Shown piece after piece: positions 35,894 through 47,481 of a stretch of 64,000 bases of DNA (positions within the stretch are counted from its first letter, which is position 1; each line of letters starts with the position of its first letter). The notes below the pieces were generated by a model. The model was not told the DNA's origin and made no database searches. It saw nothing but the letters and a program-made list of their open reading frames with translations. Location: positions 62,001 to 126,000 of the forward strand of contig CADECP010000010.1 of the NCBI GenBank assembly GCA_902825875.1, written 5' to 3'. A program made the translations under genes and the position numbers. The stretch comes from an uncultured Acidobacteriota bacterium (lineage in GTDB: Bacteria; Acidobacteriota; Blastocatellia; RBC074).

Positions 35894-37294
35894 TCAGTTC
35901 GCTTTTTCCAGACTTCGCAAATCGCGCTCAATGCTAGTGACCAGTTGGGTCTGTTTCATTGCGGTCGCACTTTTCAAAGCTTGCCGCAAAAGCTGAATCG
36001 CCTTTGCTTGATCGCCCGCACGAGCATACGTCGCGCCCAGGGCGTAAGTGAACAGCGGTGTTTGTTCGTCTTCAGGCGTCAAGGTTTTCTGAAACTCTGC
36101 GATGGCTTCTGCCAGTTTATCCTGATTGACCAGAATCCGCCCCAAGTGAAAATGCGCCATCCGATGGCCGGGTTTGTTGTTGATCGCTCTGCGGTAATGC
36201 GCGGCGGCTTCGTCCAACCGGGATTCGCGTTCAATGATGACCCCAAAATTGAAATGCGCTTCGGCGTTGAATGAATCAATTTGCAAACATCGTTCAAACG
36301 CATTTGCTGCTTCCTGTGGGCGGTTCTGCATCGTCAACATCACGCCGAAGTTGTAATGGCTGTCGGCCATGTTCGGATTGATGGCGTTGGCCGATTGGTA
36401 TCGTTTTTCGGCTTTGTCGAATTGCCCAACGCGGGCGTAAAGCGAAATCAAATTGATATGTGCCTGAATCAACTGCGGATTCGATTCGATGGCGCGTTCG
36501 TGATCGGCAATGGCTTCAGCCAGCTTTCCCGCCGATTCAAACATCACACCGCGTTTCAACAACTCCGAACCGGCGGAGTTCAATTCGGCAATCGCTGTCA
36601 GCAAAGGATCATTGATCGCAGGCCGCGAATCTTTGAACTGTTGCGATAACGCCAGGTGTTCTTGGGCTTTGGCAGTTTGCCCTAAATTCCTGAGCGCCAT
36701 TCCCAGCGCATATTGCGCCGCGCCATAGTTTGGAAATTGTTCAATGGCTTTTTTGAAATGCTCAGCAGCGGCGGAGTGATCGCCCGCGGCGGATTTGATC
36801 CTGCCCAAACCGTAACTTGCCTGAGCGAACCCGCTCGCCAATTCATAAAGCTTCGCGGCTTCGGCGGATTGCCCGGCGGCCAACAGCGCATCGGCCAATC
36901 GCAACTGCGCGGGCAGGTAATCCGGTTTCAATCGAATGGATTCTTTGAACGTCAACGCAGCTTCGGAATGTTTGCCCGCCGCAGCCTGCGCCACGGCCAG
37001 GTAATACGCCCAGCGAAATTCCGTCGGAGCCAACATCCGAGCGCGCAGGTAACACGCCGTCGCCGGTTCATACTGTTCGTAAGTTTGCAGCGCCATTCCC
37101 AATCGCCCGTTGGCTTCGGCATCGCGCGGTTTGGTTTGAGCTTCAGCAATGGCTTTACGGATTTGGTCGCGGACTTCTGCGCCGAAGCTTTCGACAGAAA
37201 CTGACGGCAATTCAGGCAAGGTCTGAGCCAACACCGACACGCTCAGCGCCAACATCAGCACAACGAATTTGCCTGAAACTATTACCCAACGCAT
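35894..37294 (-). CDS. Secreted TPR-repeat protein
   Basis: 466 residues with a signal peptide (cleavage near AQTL, ~residue 24). TPR units run from ~45 to 450. The C-terminal ~215 residues are clearly paralogous to the C-terminal half of the gene at 39729-41189: both have [15 protein letters not shown], HYNFGV, AHFNxGVIIE, [12 protein letters not shown] and end in ERDL(R/K)SLE. The two genes flank the PQQ dehydrogenase. TPR arrays bind partners, so it may be a periplasmic scaffold of the redox block. Confidence 0.85.
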   Translation of the reverse strand: MRWVIVSGKFVVLMLALSVSVLAQTLPELPSVSVESFGAEVRDQIRKAIAEAQTKPRDAEANGRLGMALQTYEQYEPATACYLRARMLAPTEFRWAYYLAVAQAAAGKHSEAALTFKESIRLKPDYLPAQLRLADALLAAGQSAEAAKLYELASGFAQASYGLGRIKSAAGDHSAAAEHFKKAIEQFPNYGAAQYALGMALRNLGQTAKAQEHLALSQQFKDSRPAINDPLLTAIAELNSAGSELLKRGVMFESAGKLAEAIADHERAIESNPQLIQAHINLISLYARVGQFDKAEKRYQSANAINPNMADSHYNFGVMLTMQNRPQEAANAFERCLQIDSFNAEAHFNFGVIIERESRLDEAAAHYRRAINNKPGHRMAHFHLGRILVNQDKLAEAIAEFQKTLTPEDEQTPLFTYALGATYARAGDQAKAIQLLRQALKSATAMKQTQLVTSIERDLRSLEKAN

Positions 37295-37468
37295 TGCTGT
37301 TCCTTCGCTCTTACGTAATTTGGTGTTTCGGAAATTTTGGCCGCCAATTTACCCACACTTCCTACTGAAACCTGACTTCTCTAAAACTCCCTTCTACGCG
37401 GTTGGATTCCTGATTGTCAGATTTCAGGTGAGTGGTTCCGGGTTTCGGGTTCTGATGCGTGCAAAGCG

Positions 37469-39592
<2,124 letters not shown>

Positions 39593-39621
39593 TTGTCCTG
39601 CTCCAAAGTTTTCGGATCGAG

Positions 39622-39718
39622 CGTTCGTAATTCCGCCTTCAGGCGGCAGCGCGGCTGAAAGCCGCCTACAGTATGGCTCGTTCCGAGCCGCAACCGCCTG
39701 AAGGCGGAACTACGAACG
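39622..39718. repeat. Palindromic repeat of the TTCCGCCTTCAGGCGG family (intergenic copy)
   Basis: CGTTCGTAATTCCGCCTTCA-type left arm (39622-39646) pairs with the arm ending ACGAACG (39694-39718), one mismatch. The 47-base centre holds a GCGGCTGAAAGCCGC hairpin and a GGCTCGTTCCGAGCC hairpin. Coding copies of this family are at 45241-45300 and 57124-57213. It lies between the cupin-TPR gene and the PQQ dehydrogenase gene. Confidence 0.85.
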
Positions 39719-39728
39719 TCATGGCCAT

Positions 39729-41189
39729 TCATTTATTTTGCTCCAGTGATTTCAGGTCGCGCTCAAGAGCATTTACCAATTCATTTTGATTTCGCGCTTT
39801 CGCCGACTTCAATGCTTCGCGCAAAGTTTGAATGGCTTTGGTTTTGTCGCCCGCGCGCAGATAAGTCGCGCCCAGCGCATATAAATTGCGCGGCGTGGTT
39901 TCGTTTTCCGGCGTCAACGATTTTTGAAATTGCTCAATCGCTTCGCTGAACTTGTCCTGATTGACCAGGATTCTGCCCAGATGAAAGCGCGCGTCGGCGT
40001 AACCCGTTTTGTTTTCGATGGCTTTGCGGAAATGCGCGGCGGCGGCGTCCAGTTTGCCTTCACCTTCGATGATGACGCCGTAATTGAAATGCGCTTCGGC
40101 GTAATGTGGGTTCAGCCGCAAACAGGTTTGAAACTCTGCGACTGCTTCGTTGAAACGATCCTGCCCGGCCAGCAAGACTCCGAAGTTGTAATGCAATTCG
40201 GGAATGTCCGGGTTGATGTCGGCGGCGCGGCGAAACGATTGCTGAGCCTTTTCAAATTGCCCGGCGCGGCCATAAAGCGAAATCAAATTGATGTGAGCCT
40301 GCGACAAACCTGAGTCAACCTTTACGGCCAATTCGTGCGCGGCGATGGATTCAGCCAGTTTGCCTTCGCGGTCAAGCGCGACTCCGCGTTTCAAATGTTC
40401 TGAAGCTTCGGCGTTGGCTTTTGCTTTGGCGGAGTTTTCTTCGTGTTTGTGTTCGTGCTTTTCGGCTTCAACCTTTTTCATCGGCTGAGTTTTGAAATCG
40501 AAGCGCAACAATTCCGCCGCCGTTTTGCCGACGTTGTTTCCGGCGGCGCTTTTGCCAGCGGGGATCCAATGCGTTTGTCCGGGCAGCAATTCAATAGTTC
40601 CCTTCCCTATTTTGAATTGCGCCTTGCCGAGCACGACGAACAAAATCGGTTCGCTGGCTTTGGCGACTTCCAGGCAACTTTTGCCAGCCGCACAAACCAG
40701 TCGCGTGATGCGAACTTGATCGTTTTCAAACTGAACTTTCTGGAAATTTTCGCCCGGCGGGTAATCTTCGCGGAAGTATTTGCCGCGCAGCGTGTTCTGA
40801 TCTTTGGCCGGTTCGGTTTTGAGCTCAACGCGCAGGAAATCGCTGGCCGTGTCGCTCATGTTTTCGACGGCGTGAGTTTCCTTAACGGCTTTGTACAACC
40901 TGAAGCTGCCGGCTTTGACCGCCGGGCGAGTGACCGCTCCATAAGCCAATCCAACGTGTCGAAAAACCACAGGCCCAGCGTCGTTCAGGTAGACATACGC
41001 CGTTCCGTACAGCGCGTGATCGTGTTCAGGCAGTTTGACGCGCGGAGCGTAATGCACCCGTTGAACGCGGACGTATTCGTTTTCAAATTCGGTTTTGTAA
41101 GCGGCTGGCGCGACTTTCGTCGGGTCTTGGGCAAAGGCGACAGCGACCAGAAAACAAGCGAAGGCGAGTTGTGGAATCAAACTTTTCAT
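39729..41189 (-). CDS. Secreted protein with two cupin-like domains and a TPR array
   Basis: 486 residues with a signal peptide (cleavage after VAFA, ~residue 20). Residues ~30-115 and ~140-235 are two cupin-like beta-sandwiches ([15 protein letters not shown] and [13 protein letters not shown] carry the metal or sugar-binding-like residues). A His/Glu/Lys-rich linker at ~240-260 follows, then TPR units to the end. The TPR half is paralogous to that of 35894-37294. The linker HEHKHEE could bind metal. It lies directly upstream of the PQQ dehydrogenase on the same strand, so it may sense or hold a ligand for that enzyme (inference). Confidence 0.82.
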   Translation of the reverse strand: MKSLIPQLAFACFLVAVAFAQDPTKVAPAAYKTEFENEYVRVQRVHYAPRVKLPEHDHALYGTAYVYLNDAGPVVFRHVGLAYGAVTRPAVKAGSFRLYKAVKETHAVENMSDTASDFLRVELKTEPAKDQNTLRGKYFREDYPPGENFQKVQFENDQVRITRLVCAAGKSCLEVAKASEPILFVVLGKAQFKIGKGTIELLPGQTHWIPAGKSAAGNNVGKTAAELLRFDFKTQPMKKVEAEKHEHKHEENSAKAKANAEASEHLKRGVALDREGKLAESIAAHELAVKVDSGLSQAHINLISLYGRAGQFEKAQQSFRRAADINPDIPELHYNFGVLLAGQDRFNEAVAEFQTCLRLNPHYAEAHFNYGVIIEGEGKLDAAAAHFRKAIENKTGYADARFHLGRILVNQDKFSEAIEQFQKSLTPENETTPRNLYALGATYLRAGDKTKAIQTLREALKSAKARNQNELVNALERDLKSLEQNK

Positions 41190-41213
41190 TTCTCATTGAC
41201 CAAAAGAGTCAAC

Positions 41214-41366
41214 GAGTCGGTGCCGCGACTGGCGGTAAGCAAGTTTTCGCAATTCGCCACTAGATCGGTTTTCACTTGGGGGCGTGGGACAATTTGGAAA
41301 ATTGTCCCACATTTGCAGTCCAATAGCGCCGGAAGACTCGCTTCTTGCCAGCCGCGGCACTGACTC
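41214..41366. repeat. Nested palindrome: outer GAGTCGGTGCCGCG arms with inner GGGACAATTT hairpin
   Basis: The left arm GAGTCGGTGCCGCGACTGGC (41214-41233) is matched, with a few mismatches, by the complement of GCCAGCCGCGGCACTGACTC (41347-41366). Between them lies GTGGGACAATTT..AAATTGTCCCAC-type hairpin at 41284-41310, close to the centre. The inner hairpin belongs to the family at 25931 and 61215, so it may have inserted into or evolved within the outer one. It is upstream of the cupin-TPR gene. A third hairpin at 41373-41401 (GGCGTTGTA/TACAACGCC) could terminate the cytochrome gene. Confidence 0.7.
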
Positions 41367-41452
41367 AGCTAAGGCGTTGTACTCTATCCGAATACAACGC
41401 CCACACGGTTTTCGTAAAAAGAGTGGCGGAAGCCAAGTCACAATGCAGGGCG

Positions 41453-42007
41453 TTATTTTTTCGACATCAGCGGACGCGGGCCGTAATTTTTCAACAGATA
41501 CTCGACCAACGGTTCTTTTTCGGCATCGGTGACGGTTGCGCCCCAGCGAACCATTTTTTCGACTTCGCGCGTCCAGCCGGGTTTGCCCAATCGTTGTTGT
41601 TCGATCAGGTCAACTTCGTGGCAGGTCAGGCATTTGTTTTCAAAAGTCAGTTTGCCGCGATCTGCGCTCGTGCTTGCAACCGCCGGAGCCGCTTTGCGCG
41701 GAGCGAAATGTTCGGAAAAGTAATCCACCAGAACTGCTTTTTCGGCATCATTCACCGAAGCGCCCCAGCGAATCATCTTTTCGACTTCGCGCGTCCAGCC
41801 CTGTTTCGACAACCGCTGAGCCATAATCAAATCGGCTTCGTGGCAGGTGACGCATTTGGCGTTGGCCAGTTCGACGCCTTTGCCCGGCGGCAAATCCTGC
41901 ATGATAAATGAAGCGGCAAACGACGATTGCCAGTTCAATGAAACGCCGATGGCGACAATTGCCGCCACCAGCGCCAGCTTGATGAAGTTTGAATTAGGCT
42001 TGGACAT
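41453..42007 (-). CDS. Periplasmic di-haem cytochrome c-like protein (tandem domains)
   Basis: 184 residues with an N-terminal signal anchor (hydrophobic to ~residue 27). Two nearly identical domains carry C52-V-T-C55-H56 and C126-L-T-C129-H130, each followed by QGWTREVEKMIRWGA or PGWTREVEKMVRWGA. Axial ligands beyond His are not certain. The start overlaps the last 14 bases of the molybdoenzyme gene, which suggests translational coupling. It is probably the electron acceptor of that enzyme, as SorB is for SorA, but has two haems where SorB has one. Confidence 0.85.
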   Translation of the reverse strand: MSKPNSNFIKLALVAAIVAIGVSLNWQSSFAASFIMQDLPPGKGVELANAKCVTCHEADLIMAQRLSKQGWTREVEKMIRWGASVNDAEKAVLVDYFSEHFAPRKAAPAVASTSADRGKLTFENKCLTCHEVDLIEQQRLGKPGWTREVEKMVRWGATVTDAEKEPLVEYLLKNYGPRPLMSKK

Positions 42008-43193
42008 TGACCCTCACTTTATCAATCACGTTCCACAAATACCCGGACGGATTCCAGTGCGGCGAAACCGGCTGAACGTTGCCTTTGTCATCCGTCGCGC
42101 GAGCCATCAACAAATACGAACCCGGTTTGGTGATCGTGAATTCGTATTCGAACGATTGCCAGGCATACCGTTCGCGTTCTTTGCCGAGTTTGGCCAAGAC
42201 CCAAGAAGCGCCGTTGTCTTTGGAAACTTCGACTTTGGTGATGAACGATTCGCCCGCCCACGCAAAACCAGAGAGTTTGATTTTTCCCGGTTTGAAATTC
42301 GTGCCTTCTGCCGGAGCATTGATGAACGATTTGACGACCAAGCCGGTCAGCGGCTCCATGTTTTCGGGCGGCACGGCGGCTCCGGGAGCAACTTGTGTTT
42401 TCGGATAGCGGTAAGCAGTTTTGACGAAAAATCCTTCGTGTTCTTTATCAATCACCTGCACGTGAGCCAGCCATTTGACGGCATAAGCTCCCTCCCAACC
42501 CGGCGCAATGGCGCGTAACGGAAATCCGTGAATTTGGGGCAACGGTTCGCCGTTCATTTCATAAGCCAGAATGGTATCGGGATGAATTGCTTTGGCCAGC
42601 GGCAGGTTGCGAATGAAATCCGGCTGTTTGCCGACGGGTTTGTCCGCACCGTTCAGCGCGACGTATTTGCCTGTGGGTTTAATTCCGGCTTTTTTCAGCA
42701 CGTCGGCCAGACGAACTCCGCTGAATTTGGCTGTGCCGACTGCGCCTTTTTCCCATTGAATGCCCGGCATTGGCGGATCGAAAAACGCCCGGCCATTGCC
42801 AGCACATTCCAGCGTGACAGTGACTGAAGCCTTCGGCATTTTCTTCAGGTCGTCCAGCGACAGCGACAGCGGCGTACCGACTTCGCCATCCACGACCAAT
42901 TTCCATTCGCTGGCGTTAACCTTGGCGGCGTAAGTGTGGTGGCGAACGTAAAACAGATCGTTTGGGGTGATCCAGGTGTTCAGCAATCCGACCGGAGTTT
43001 CCAAATCTTCCGGGCGCAGACTGCGAACAATCAACTTCTCTTTGCCTTTAACGACGTTTTGGGCAAAGGCTTCGGTAAATTCATTCGGCAAAAACTGGCT
43101 TAGTGTGATGGCCGCTCCGGTTCTGGCCGCGCTCAGCAACAACTGGCGACGCGACAAGCCCGATTGCGGATTTCGGCTCTCGTTGTTTTTCAT
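41994..43193 (-). CDS. Tat-exported sulfite oxidase-like molybdoenzyme
   Basis: 399 residues from the ATG at 43193 with AGAGG just upstream; a longer frame to 43388 has no support. A Tat signal (SRRQLL at 14-19) fits folding with molybdenum cofactor before export. VTVTLECAGNGRAFF holds the Mo-binding Cys. The C-terminal ~110 residues, with KLSGFAWAGESFITKVEVSKDNG, are the Mo-co dimerisation (Ig-like) domain. It likely oxidises sulfite, or reduces a sulfoxide or similar substrate, and hands electrons to the downstream cytochrome. Divergent from the DUF2203 gene. Confidence 0.88.
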   Translation of the reverse strand: MKNNESRNPQSGLSRRQLLLSAARTGAAITLSQFLPNEFTEAFAQNVVKGKEKLIVRSLRPEDLETPVGLLNTWITPNDLFYVRHHTYAAKVNASEWKLVVDGEVGTPLSLSLDDLKKMPKASVTVTLECAGNGRAFFDPPMPGIQWEKGAVGTAKFSGVRLADVLKKAGIKPTGKYVALNGADKPVGKQPDFIRNLPLAKAIHPDTILAYEMNGEPLPQIHGFPLRAIAPGWEGAYAVKWLAHVQVIDKEHEGFFVKTAYRYPKTQVAPGAAVPPENMEPLTGLVVKSFINAPAEGTNFKPGKIKLSGFAWAGESFITKVEVSKDNGASWVLAKLGKERERYAWQSFEYEFTITKPGSYLLMARATDDKGNVQPVSPHWNPSGYLWNVIDKVRVNVQA

Positions 43194-43387
43194 TTTGACC
43201 TCTTGTTTTTGGGATGCGCGAAGCGTCGCGCGATGATTGCAAAGCGTGGCGATTCTAAGCGTCCGGCGATGGACGGTCAACGCGCGGAAACTTAAGGCTG
43301 AAAAGCTGAAACTCGCTCGGTTGCTTTTCCAAATTCCGATTGCTCTAATTGCCGCCTGAAAATCCCAACCAAACACATCGGAACGCA

Positions 43388-43756
43388 ATGAGATTTTTTA
43401 CGCTTGAAGAGGCTGACGCCTTGCTGCCTGAAATCAAACAGCTTTGGCGAAAGATTGACCGCGCACGCAATGCGATGCGGCGACTTGCGCCCGAAGCACG
43501 GCTGGCCAGCCGACAAACCGGCGGCGGCGGAATCCGACATGCAGGCGAATACGTCAAAGCTCTGACTTCTTTTATTGCCGGAGTTCAGGAAATTTTGGAA
43601 ATGGGCGTTGAAATCAAAGATTTCGACAAAGGGCTGTGCGATTTCCCGCATAAGCGCGATGGCCGCGTTGTGTACCTGTGCTGGATGAAAGGCGAAGAAA
43701 CCATCGAATGGTGGCACGACACAGACACAGGTTTTTCCGGTCGCCAACCGCTGTAA
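43388..43756 (+). CDS. DUF2203-family protein
   Basis: 122 residues from the ATG at 43388 ([15 protein letters not shown]); an upstream in-frame start at 43349 is less likely. The N-terminal helix and [12 protein letters not shown], plus the end [24 protein letters not shown], match DUF2203, a small cytoplasmic family of unknown function. Catalytic residues are not known. The 194-bp divergent region upstream should hold promoters for it and the molybdoenzyme. Confidence 0.85.
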   Translation: MRFFTLEEADALLPEIKQLWRKIDRARNAMRRLAPEARLASRQTGGGGIRHAGEYVKALTSFIAGVQEILEMGVEIKDFDKGLCDFPHKRDGRVVYLCWMKGEETIEWWHDTDTGFSGRQPL

Positions 43757-43857
43757 AGACATTACCCGCCGAACGCATTGCTTGCTGAGTTTGAGAATCC
43801 TTCCATTGACGACAACAGAATGGCGGCGTTTCGCTATCGGAATCTTCGGCGGGAAAA

Positions 43858-44727
43858 TTATCGCGTCAACGAAACCAGCGCGGGCGTTGCCAGTTCTTCT
43901 CCGGCGTCGCCGTGAACTCCGACGGCGGCATCGAGTTCATCCGCGATGTTGCCCACGCCAGCCGACAAGGATTTGAAGTCGAACAGGTTCGGATCCATCA
44001 AATGCGTGTTCACCACGTTGCCCAACGCCGTCAGCATGGATTTGCGGACTTTGGGAATTTCCTGCTGCAAATCGTCAATCAACCGCTTCATGCGTTTGCG
44101 CTTCAGATTTTCCTGCGAACCGCACAGATCGCACGGAATGATTGGGAAGTTTTGTGTCGCCGCGAACTCCGTCAAATCCTTTTCCCAAATGTAAGCCATC
44201 GGACGAATCACAGTGTTGCGTCCATCGTCCGAGCGCAAAATCGGCGGCATGGCTTTCATAGTGCCGATGAACAGAAAGTTCAGCAGAAAGGTTTGCAGAA
44301 TGTCGTCGGCGTGATGACCAAGCGCGATTTTGGTGCAGCCTTCTTCAACAGCCACGTCGTACAAAATGCCTCGCCGCAACCGCGAACAAACTGAGCAATA
44401 GGTTTTGCCTTCGGGAACCAGTCGTTTGACGATTGAGTAAGTGTCGCGTTCAACGATGCGATATTTGACGCCAAGCCCTTCCAGATATTCCGGCAAAACG
44501 TGCGCTGGAAAGTTCGGTTGTTTCTGATCCAGATTGACCGCCAGCAGTTCAAATTCGACCGGCGCTCGGCGCTGCAATTCCAGCAGCAAATTCAACAGTG
44601 AATAACTGTCTTTGCCGCCGCTCAGGCAGACCATAATTTTGTCGCCGTTGACGATCATTCCGAAATCGCGGATTGCTTCGCCCATGCGGCGCAGCAGAAT
44701 TTTTTGCAGGTATTCACCTTGTTGCAT
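43858..44727 (-). CDS. ttcA: tRNA 2-thiocytidine biosynthesis protein
   Basis: 289 residues. The PP-loop ATP motif SGGKDS is at 36-41, and [12 protein letters not shown] (C111, C114) is followed later by [14 protein letters not shown], completing the 4Fe-4S and catalytic Cys set of TtcA. It thiolates C32 of certain tRNAs. The C-terminal ~35 residues (from ~255) are specific to this protein. It ends in the reverse sense before the DUF2203 gene and starts 66 bases past the thiL stop on the same strand. Confidence 0.9.
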   Translation of the reverse strand: MQQGEYLQKILLRRMGEAIRDFGMIVNGDKIMVCLSGGKDSYSLLNLLLELQRRAPVEFELLAVNLDQKQPNFPAHVLPEYLEGLGVKYRIVERDTYSIVKRLVPEGKTYCSVCSRLRRGILYDVAVEEGCTKIALGHHADDILQTFLLNFLFIGTMKAMPPILRSDDGRNTVIRPMAYIWEKDLTEFAATQNFPIIPCDLCGSQENLKRKRMKRLIDDLQQEIPKVRKSMLTALGNVVNTHLMDPNLFDFKSLSAGVGNIADELDAAVGVHGDAGEELATPALVSLTR

Positions 44728-44793
44728 TGTGTGGTTGGTTTTCTCCGTCCAAGTTTGATGAACCGAGAGAGTAGGCCACGCGCGCGCGGCTGG

Positions 44794-45867
44794 TCAAATT
44801 CCGAAATGATCGTAGCCTCGAACTAACAGAGGCGTCGTTTCGCCATTGCGCCGAGTCAGTACCGCAACCGGCAAGGAGCGTTCGAGCACTTCGCCAATTC
44901 GTGTCAGCCGCAACTGGCAATCGTCAGCCAATGCCATCAACTCGGTTTCGTTGCTTCGATCGGCGGTGAACAACAGCTCAAAGTCTTCGCCGCCGCTGAC
45001 AGCAAATTCAAAAGCTTCGTCGGCATTCTCCGTTACCAAACTGACTTCTTCGGCAATCGGCACAGCGTCAAATTCAATCACCGCGCCGACGTTGCTGGCT
45101 TCGCAAATGTGCGCGAGGTCTTGAGCCAGTCCGTCGCTGACATCAATCATCGAATTGGCCAATCCAAGTTCGCCAAGTTGCCGTCCGAACTTAACGCGCG
45201 GCTCCGGTTTCAAATGAGCGCGAATCGCCGATTCAATCGCGTTCGTAGTTCCGCCTTCAGGCGGTTGCGGCTTCAGCCGCCTGAAGGCGGAACTACGAAC
45301 GTTTTCCTCAACTCGCTCGCCGCCAAGCAACAGCTTCAATCCTGCCGCCGAAGCTCCAATCGAACCAGTGACATAAATCGCGTCGCCAACTTTTGCGCCA
45401 TCGCGTCGAACGGCTTTTCCAGCCTGGCACTGTCCAATGACAATCGAATCAATCGCCAGTTTGTCCGGCGAAGACGAAATGTCTCCGCCAATCAAAGCCA
45501 CTCTGTGCTTGGCGGCAAGCTCAAAATATCCTTCAAAAAACTGCTCCCAATCCGCAATCCGCAATCCGCAATCCGCAATCCAACGCGGAATCGAAAGCGT
45601 CAGCAAAGAAAACTTTGGCGCGGCGCCCATCGCCGCAATATCGCTCAAGCTGACGGCCAACGCCTTGTAACCCAACCAGCGCGGCGGAGCGTATTCCAGC
45701 TTGAAATCTACGTCTTCGACCAACAGGTCAACTGTGATGAGCGATTCGCGGCCAGATTGTTCACGCCAGATGGCGGCGTCGTCTCCGATACCCAAAACAA
45801 GATCAGCCGCCGATTGCGCGGCGGCTTTTCGTTGAATGGCTTTGATGAAATCGAATTCGCTGGGCAT
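44794..45867 (-). CDS. thiL: Thiamine-monophosphate kinase, with in-frame palindrome
   Basis: 357 residues from the ATG at 45867; the longer frame to 45903 runs into a palindrome arm. LGIGDDAAIW and LVEDVDF carry the ATP/Mg-binding Asp residues, LAVSLSDIAAMGA and ALIGGDI the active-site loops, and ISVSDG-like MIDVSDGLAQDL the central motif. ThiL converts thiamine phosphate to thiamine diphosphate. Residues ~190-209 are coded by the 60-bp palindrome at 45241-45300 (the stretch ending PPEGGTTN), about 20 residues beyond the family length. The site lies between the two subdomains, so function may persist. Confidence 0.9.
   Translation of the reverse strand: MPSEFDFIKAIQRKAAAQSAADLVLGIGDDAAIWREQSGRESLITVDLLVEDVDFKLEYAPPRWLGYKALAVSLSDIAAMGAAPKFSLLTLSIPRWIADCGLRIADWEQFFEGYFELAAKHRVALIGGDISSSPDKLAIDSIVIGQCQAGKAVRRDGAKVGDAIYVTGSIGASAAGLKLLLGGERVEENVRSSAFRRLKPQPPEGGTTNAIESAIRAHLKPEPRVKFGRQLGELGLANSMIDVSDGLAQDLAHICEASNVGAVIEFDAVPIAEEVSLVTENADEAFEFAVSGGEDFELLFTADRSNETELMALADDCQLRLTRIGEVLERSLPVAVLTRRNGETTPLLVRGYDHFGI
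45241..45300. repeat. 60-bp perfect palindrome inside thiL
   Basis: GTTCGTAGTTCCGCCTTCAG begins the 24-bp left arm and is matched exactly by the right arm ending ACTACGAAC, around a 12-base centre (TTGCGGCTTCAG). At 60 bases it keeps the frame and adds 20 residues to ThiL. Same family as 39622-39718 and 57124-57213. Confidence 0.95.
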
Positions 45868-45874
45868 CGAAAGC

Positions 45875-45901
45875 AAAAGCGGCGTCGAGCCGCCGCACTC
45901 C
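45875..45901. repeat. Single-arm copy of the GGAGTGCTGCG palindrome family
   Basis: AAAAGCGGCGTCGAGCCGCC then GCACTCC forms a short stem. It fills most of the 39 bases between dapD and thiL and would add a false N-terminal extension (ECGGSTPL) to ThiL if read through. Confidence 0.7.
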
Positions 45902-45906
45902 AAAAT

Positions 45907-46761
45907 TTATCGCAGAAAATCTTCCAGCTTGACCGAAGCTTCGGTTTTGTCGTCGCGGTATTTGATGATGATCGGAGCGTAAACCGACAAACCCCAATCT
46001 TTCGCCGCTCCAACCGTAATCGCGCGCGCGCCGGGAACGACGACGGCTCCGGCGGGAACTTCCAGCGGACGGTCGCCTTCGCGGCGATAGATTTCGCCTT
46101 TAACCGCGTCGAAGATCGGCGTCGAACCGTTCAGAATCACGCCCGAACCCAGAATCGCTTTTTCACGAACGATGGTTCCTTCGTAAACGCCGCAGTTTCC
46201 GCCGACCAGCACATCATCTTCGATGATGACCGGCAACGCGCCGACGGGTTCCAGCACTCCGCCAATCTGTGCCGCCGCGCTGATGTGACATCGCTTGCCG
46301 ACTTGCGCGCAACTGCCGACCAGAGCGTGCGAATCCACCATCGTGCCTTCGTCAACGTAAGCTCCGACGTTGATGTAAGCCGGAGGCATGATCGTCACGC
46401 CCGAAGCCAGAAACGCGCCTTCGCGGACGGTCGTGCCTCCGGGAACCACGCGAACTCCGTCGCTGAGCGTCAGCCGTTTCGTCGGATAAGTTTCTTTGTC
46501 GAAGTATCGAAAGTTTTCGTCAATCGAATAATCCACCATCGCGCCAAGCCTGAAGCCGAGCAGGATGCCGCGTTTGACCCATTGATGAACTTGCCAGTTT
46601 CCGTCGGCAGAGCGACTGGCAGCGCGGATTTCTCCGGCGTTCAAAGCGGTTTTGAATACGTGAAAAGCGCCCAAAGCCTGCTGGCGTAAATCTCCGGTCA
46701 AATCCGAAGCAGGCGTGGCAAAGAGTTTTTCGATCTGAGTCTCAAGAGTTGTCATTGTCAT
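45907..46761 (-). CDS. dapD: 2,3,4,5-tetrahydropyridine-2,6-dicarboxylate N-succinyltransferase
   Basis: 284 residues, the normal length. The left-handed beta-helix of the hexapeptide-repeat family is visible from ~95 to 240 (hexads such as GGTTVREGAFLASGVTIMP and YVDEGTMVDSHALVGSCAQVG), and the N-terminal helix bundle fits DapD. It succinylates tetrahydrodipicolinate in lysine and diaminopimelate synthesis. Upstream, the carboxylesterase gene on the same strand ends 4 bases before its start. Confidence 0.93.
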   Translation of the reverse strand: MTMTTLETQIEKLFATPASDLTGDLRQQALGAFHVFKTALNAGEIRAASRSADGNWQVHQWVKRGILLGFRLGAMVDYSIDENFRYFDKETYPTKRLTLSDGVRVVPGGTTVREGAFLASGVTIMPPAYINVGAYVDEGTMVDSHALVGSCAQVGKRCHISAAAQIGGVLEPVGALPVIIEDDVLVGGNCGVYEGTIVREKAILGSGVILNGSTPIFDAVKGEIYRREGDRPLEVPAGAVVVPGARAITVGAAKDWGLSVYAPIIIKYRDDKTEASVKLEDFLR

Positions 46762-46765
46762 AAGT

Positions 46766-47467
46766 TCATTTGTTGAGTTGATCTTTCAGCCATTCATCAA
46801 TCACCGAATACGAATCGCGCGGAACTTCGTGTTTGGCGTCGAAAAGTCTAAGCTCGACTGAACGCGCGCGGCTTTTCAGAGCTTCAGCGCGTTCGCGCAT
46901 TTGATCCGGCGTGTAAAACTCGTCGCGTTCGGCGGCGATGAACAGCACATCAATTTTGCCGCTGGCGTATTTGCCTTCGCTCTCGTTCCAATCGCCGGGA
47001 ATGCCTCCGCAAATGGCTACGACACCTTGCACTCGGTCGGCGTGCGTGAAGGCATAACGAAAACTCACCCCGCAAGCCTGAGAAAATCCCATCAGGAAAA
47101 CCCGGCTGGTGTCGGCCTGCCCAGAAGCGCCAAGCTCATCAATGATCTGATTGACCAAGCGATGATGCAGCGCAACGGATTCTTCAGGCTTGAAATTGCT
47201 GAGCCATCCGAAGCCATAACCCAGCTTGGGCGATTCTTTGGTCGGCATGACCAGATGTTGATGCGGGCCTTGCAGCGCGGCGATGACAAAATCTTTGTCG
47301 TTGATGCGCCGAGCCAGCTTCATCATCGAACGTTTGTCTCCGCCATAACCGTGCATCGCAATCAACAATGGCTTCAACAATGGTTTCGGCGCATCACTTT
47401 CAGGAACGTAAAGATCGTAATAACAGGGGAACGTCTGCTCTATCTGACGCTCTATTGATTCAGCCAT
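46766..47467 (-). CDS. Phospholipase/carboxylesterase-like alpha/beta hydrolase
   Basis: 233 residues. The nucleophile elbow is GFSQACGVS, then VVAICGGIPG. The acid is probably Asp in IAAERDEFYTPDQM and the His in FDAKHEVPRD. The GFSQ motif and length fit the carboxylesterase/phospholipase (EstB/YpfH-like) family, though Gly-Gly after Gln is replaced by Ala-Cys. Short-chain ester hydrolysis is expected; the substrate is unknown. It stops 4 bases upstream of dapD and is likely co-transcribed. Confidence 0.85.
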   Translation of the reverse strand: MAESIERQIEQTFPCYYDLYVPESDAPKPLLKPLLIAMHGYGGDKRSMMKLARRINDKDFVIAALQGPHQHLVMPTKESPKLGYGFGWLSNFKPEESVALHHRLVNQIIDELGASGQADTSRVFLMGFSQACGVSFRYAFTHADRVQGVVAICGGIPGDWNESEGKYASGKIDVLFIAAERDEFYTPDQMRERAEALKSRARSVELRLFDAKHEVPRDSYSVIDEWLKDQLNK

Positions 47468-47481
47468 TCATTTCTCCATCG

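Noticed and set aside
45868-45903. Longer thiL start giving the N-terminus MECGGSTPL
   Set aside because: The extra 12 residues come from a palindrome arm; the ATG at 45867 matches the usual ThiL start. The same reasoning excludes the long starts of btuF (59271) and of the Old Yellow Enzyme gene (19040).
45109-46689. A 526-residue plus-strand ORF opposite thiL and dapD
   Set aside because: It runs antisense to two well-supported genes and is rich in Arg, Gln and Asn with no known motif. The frame stays open because of the composition of the coding strand.
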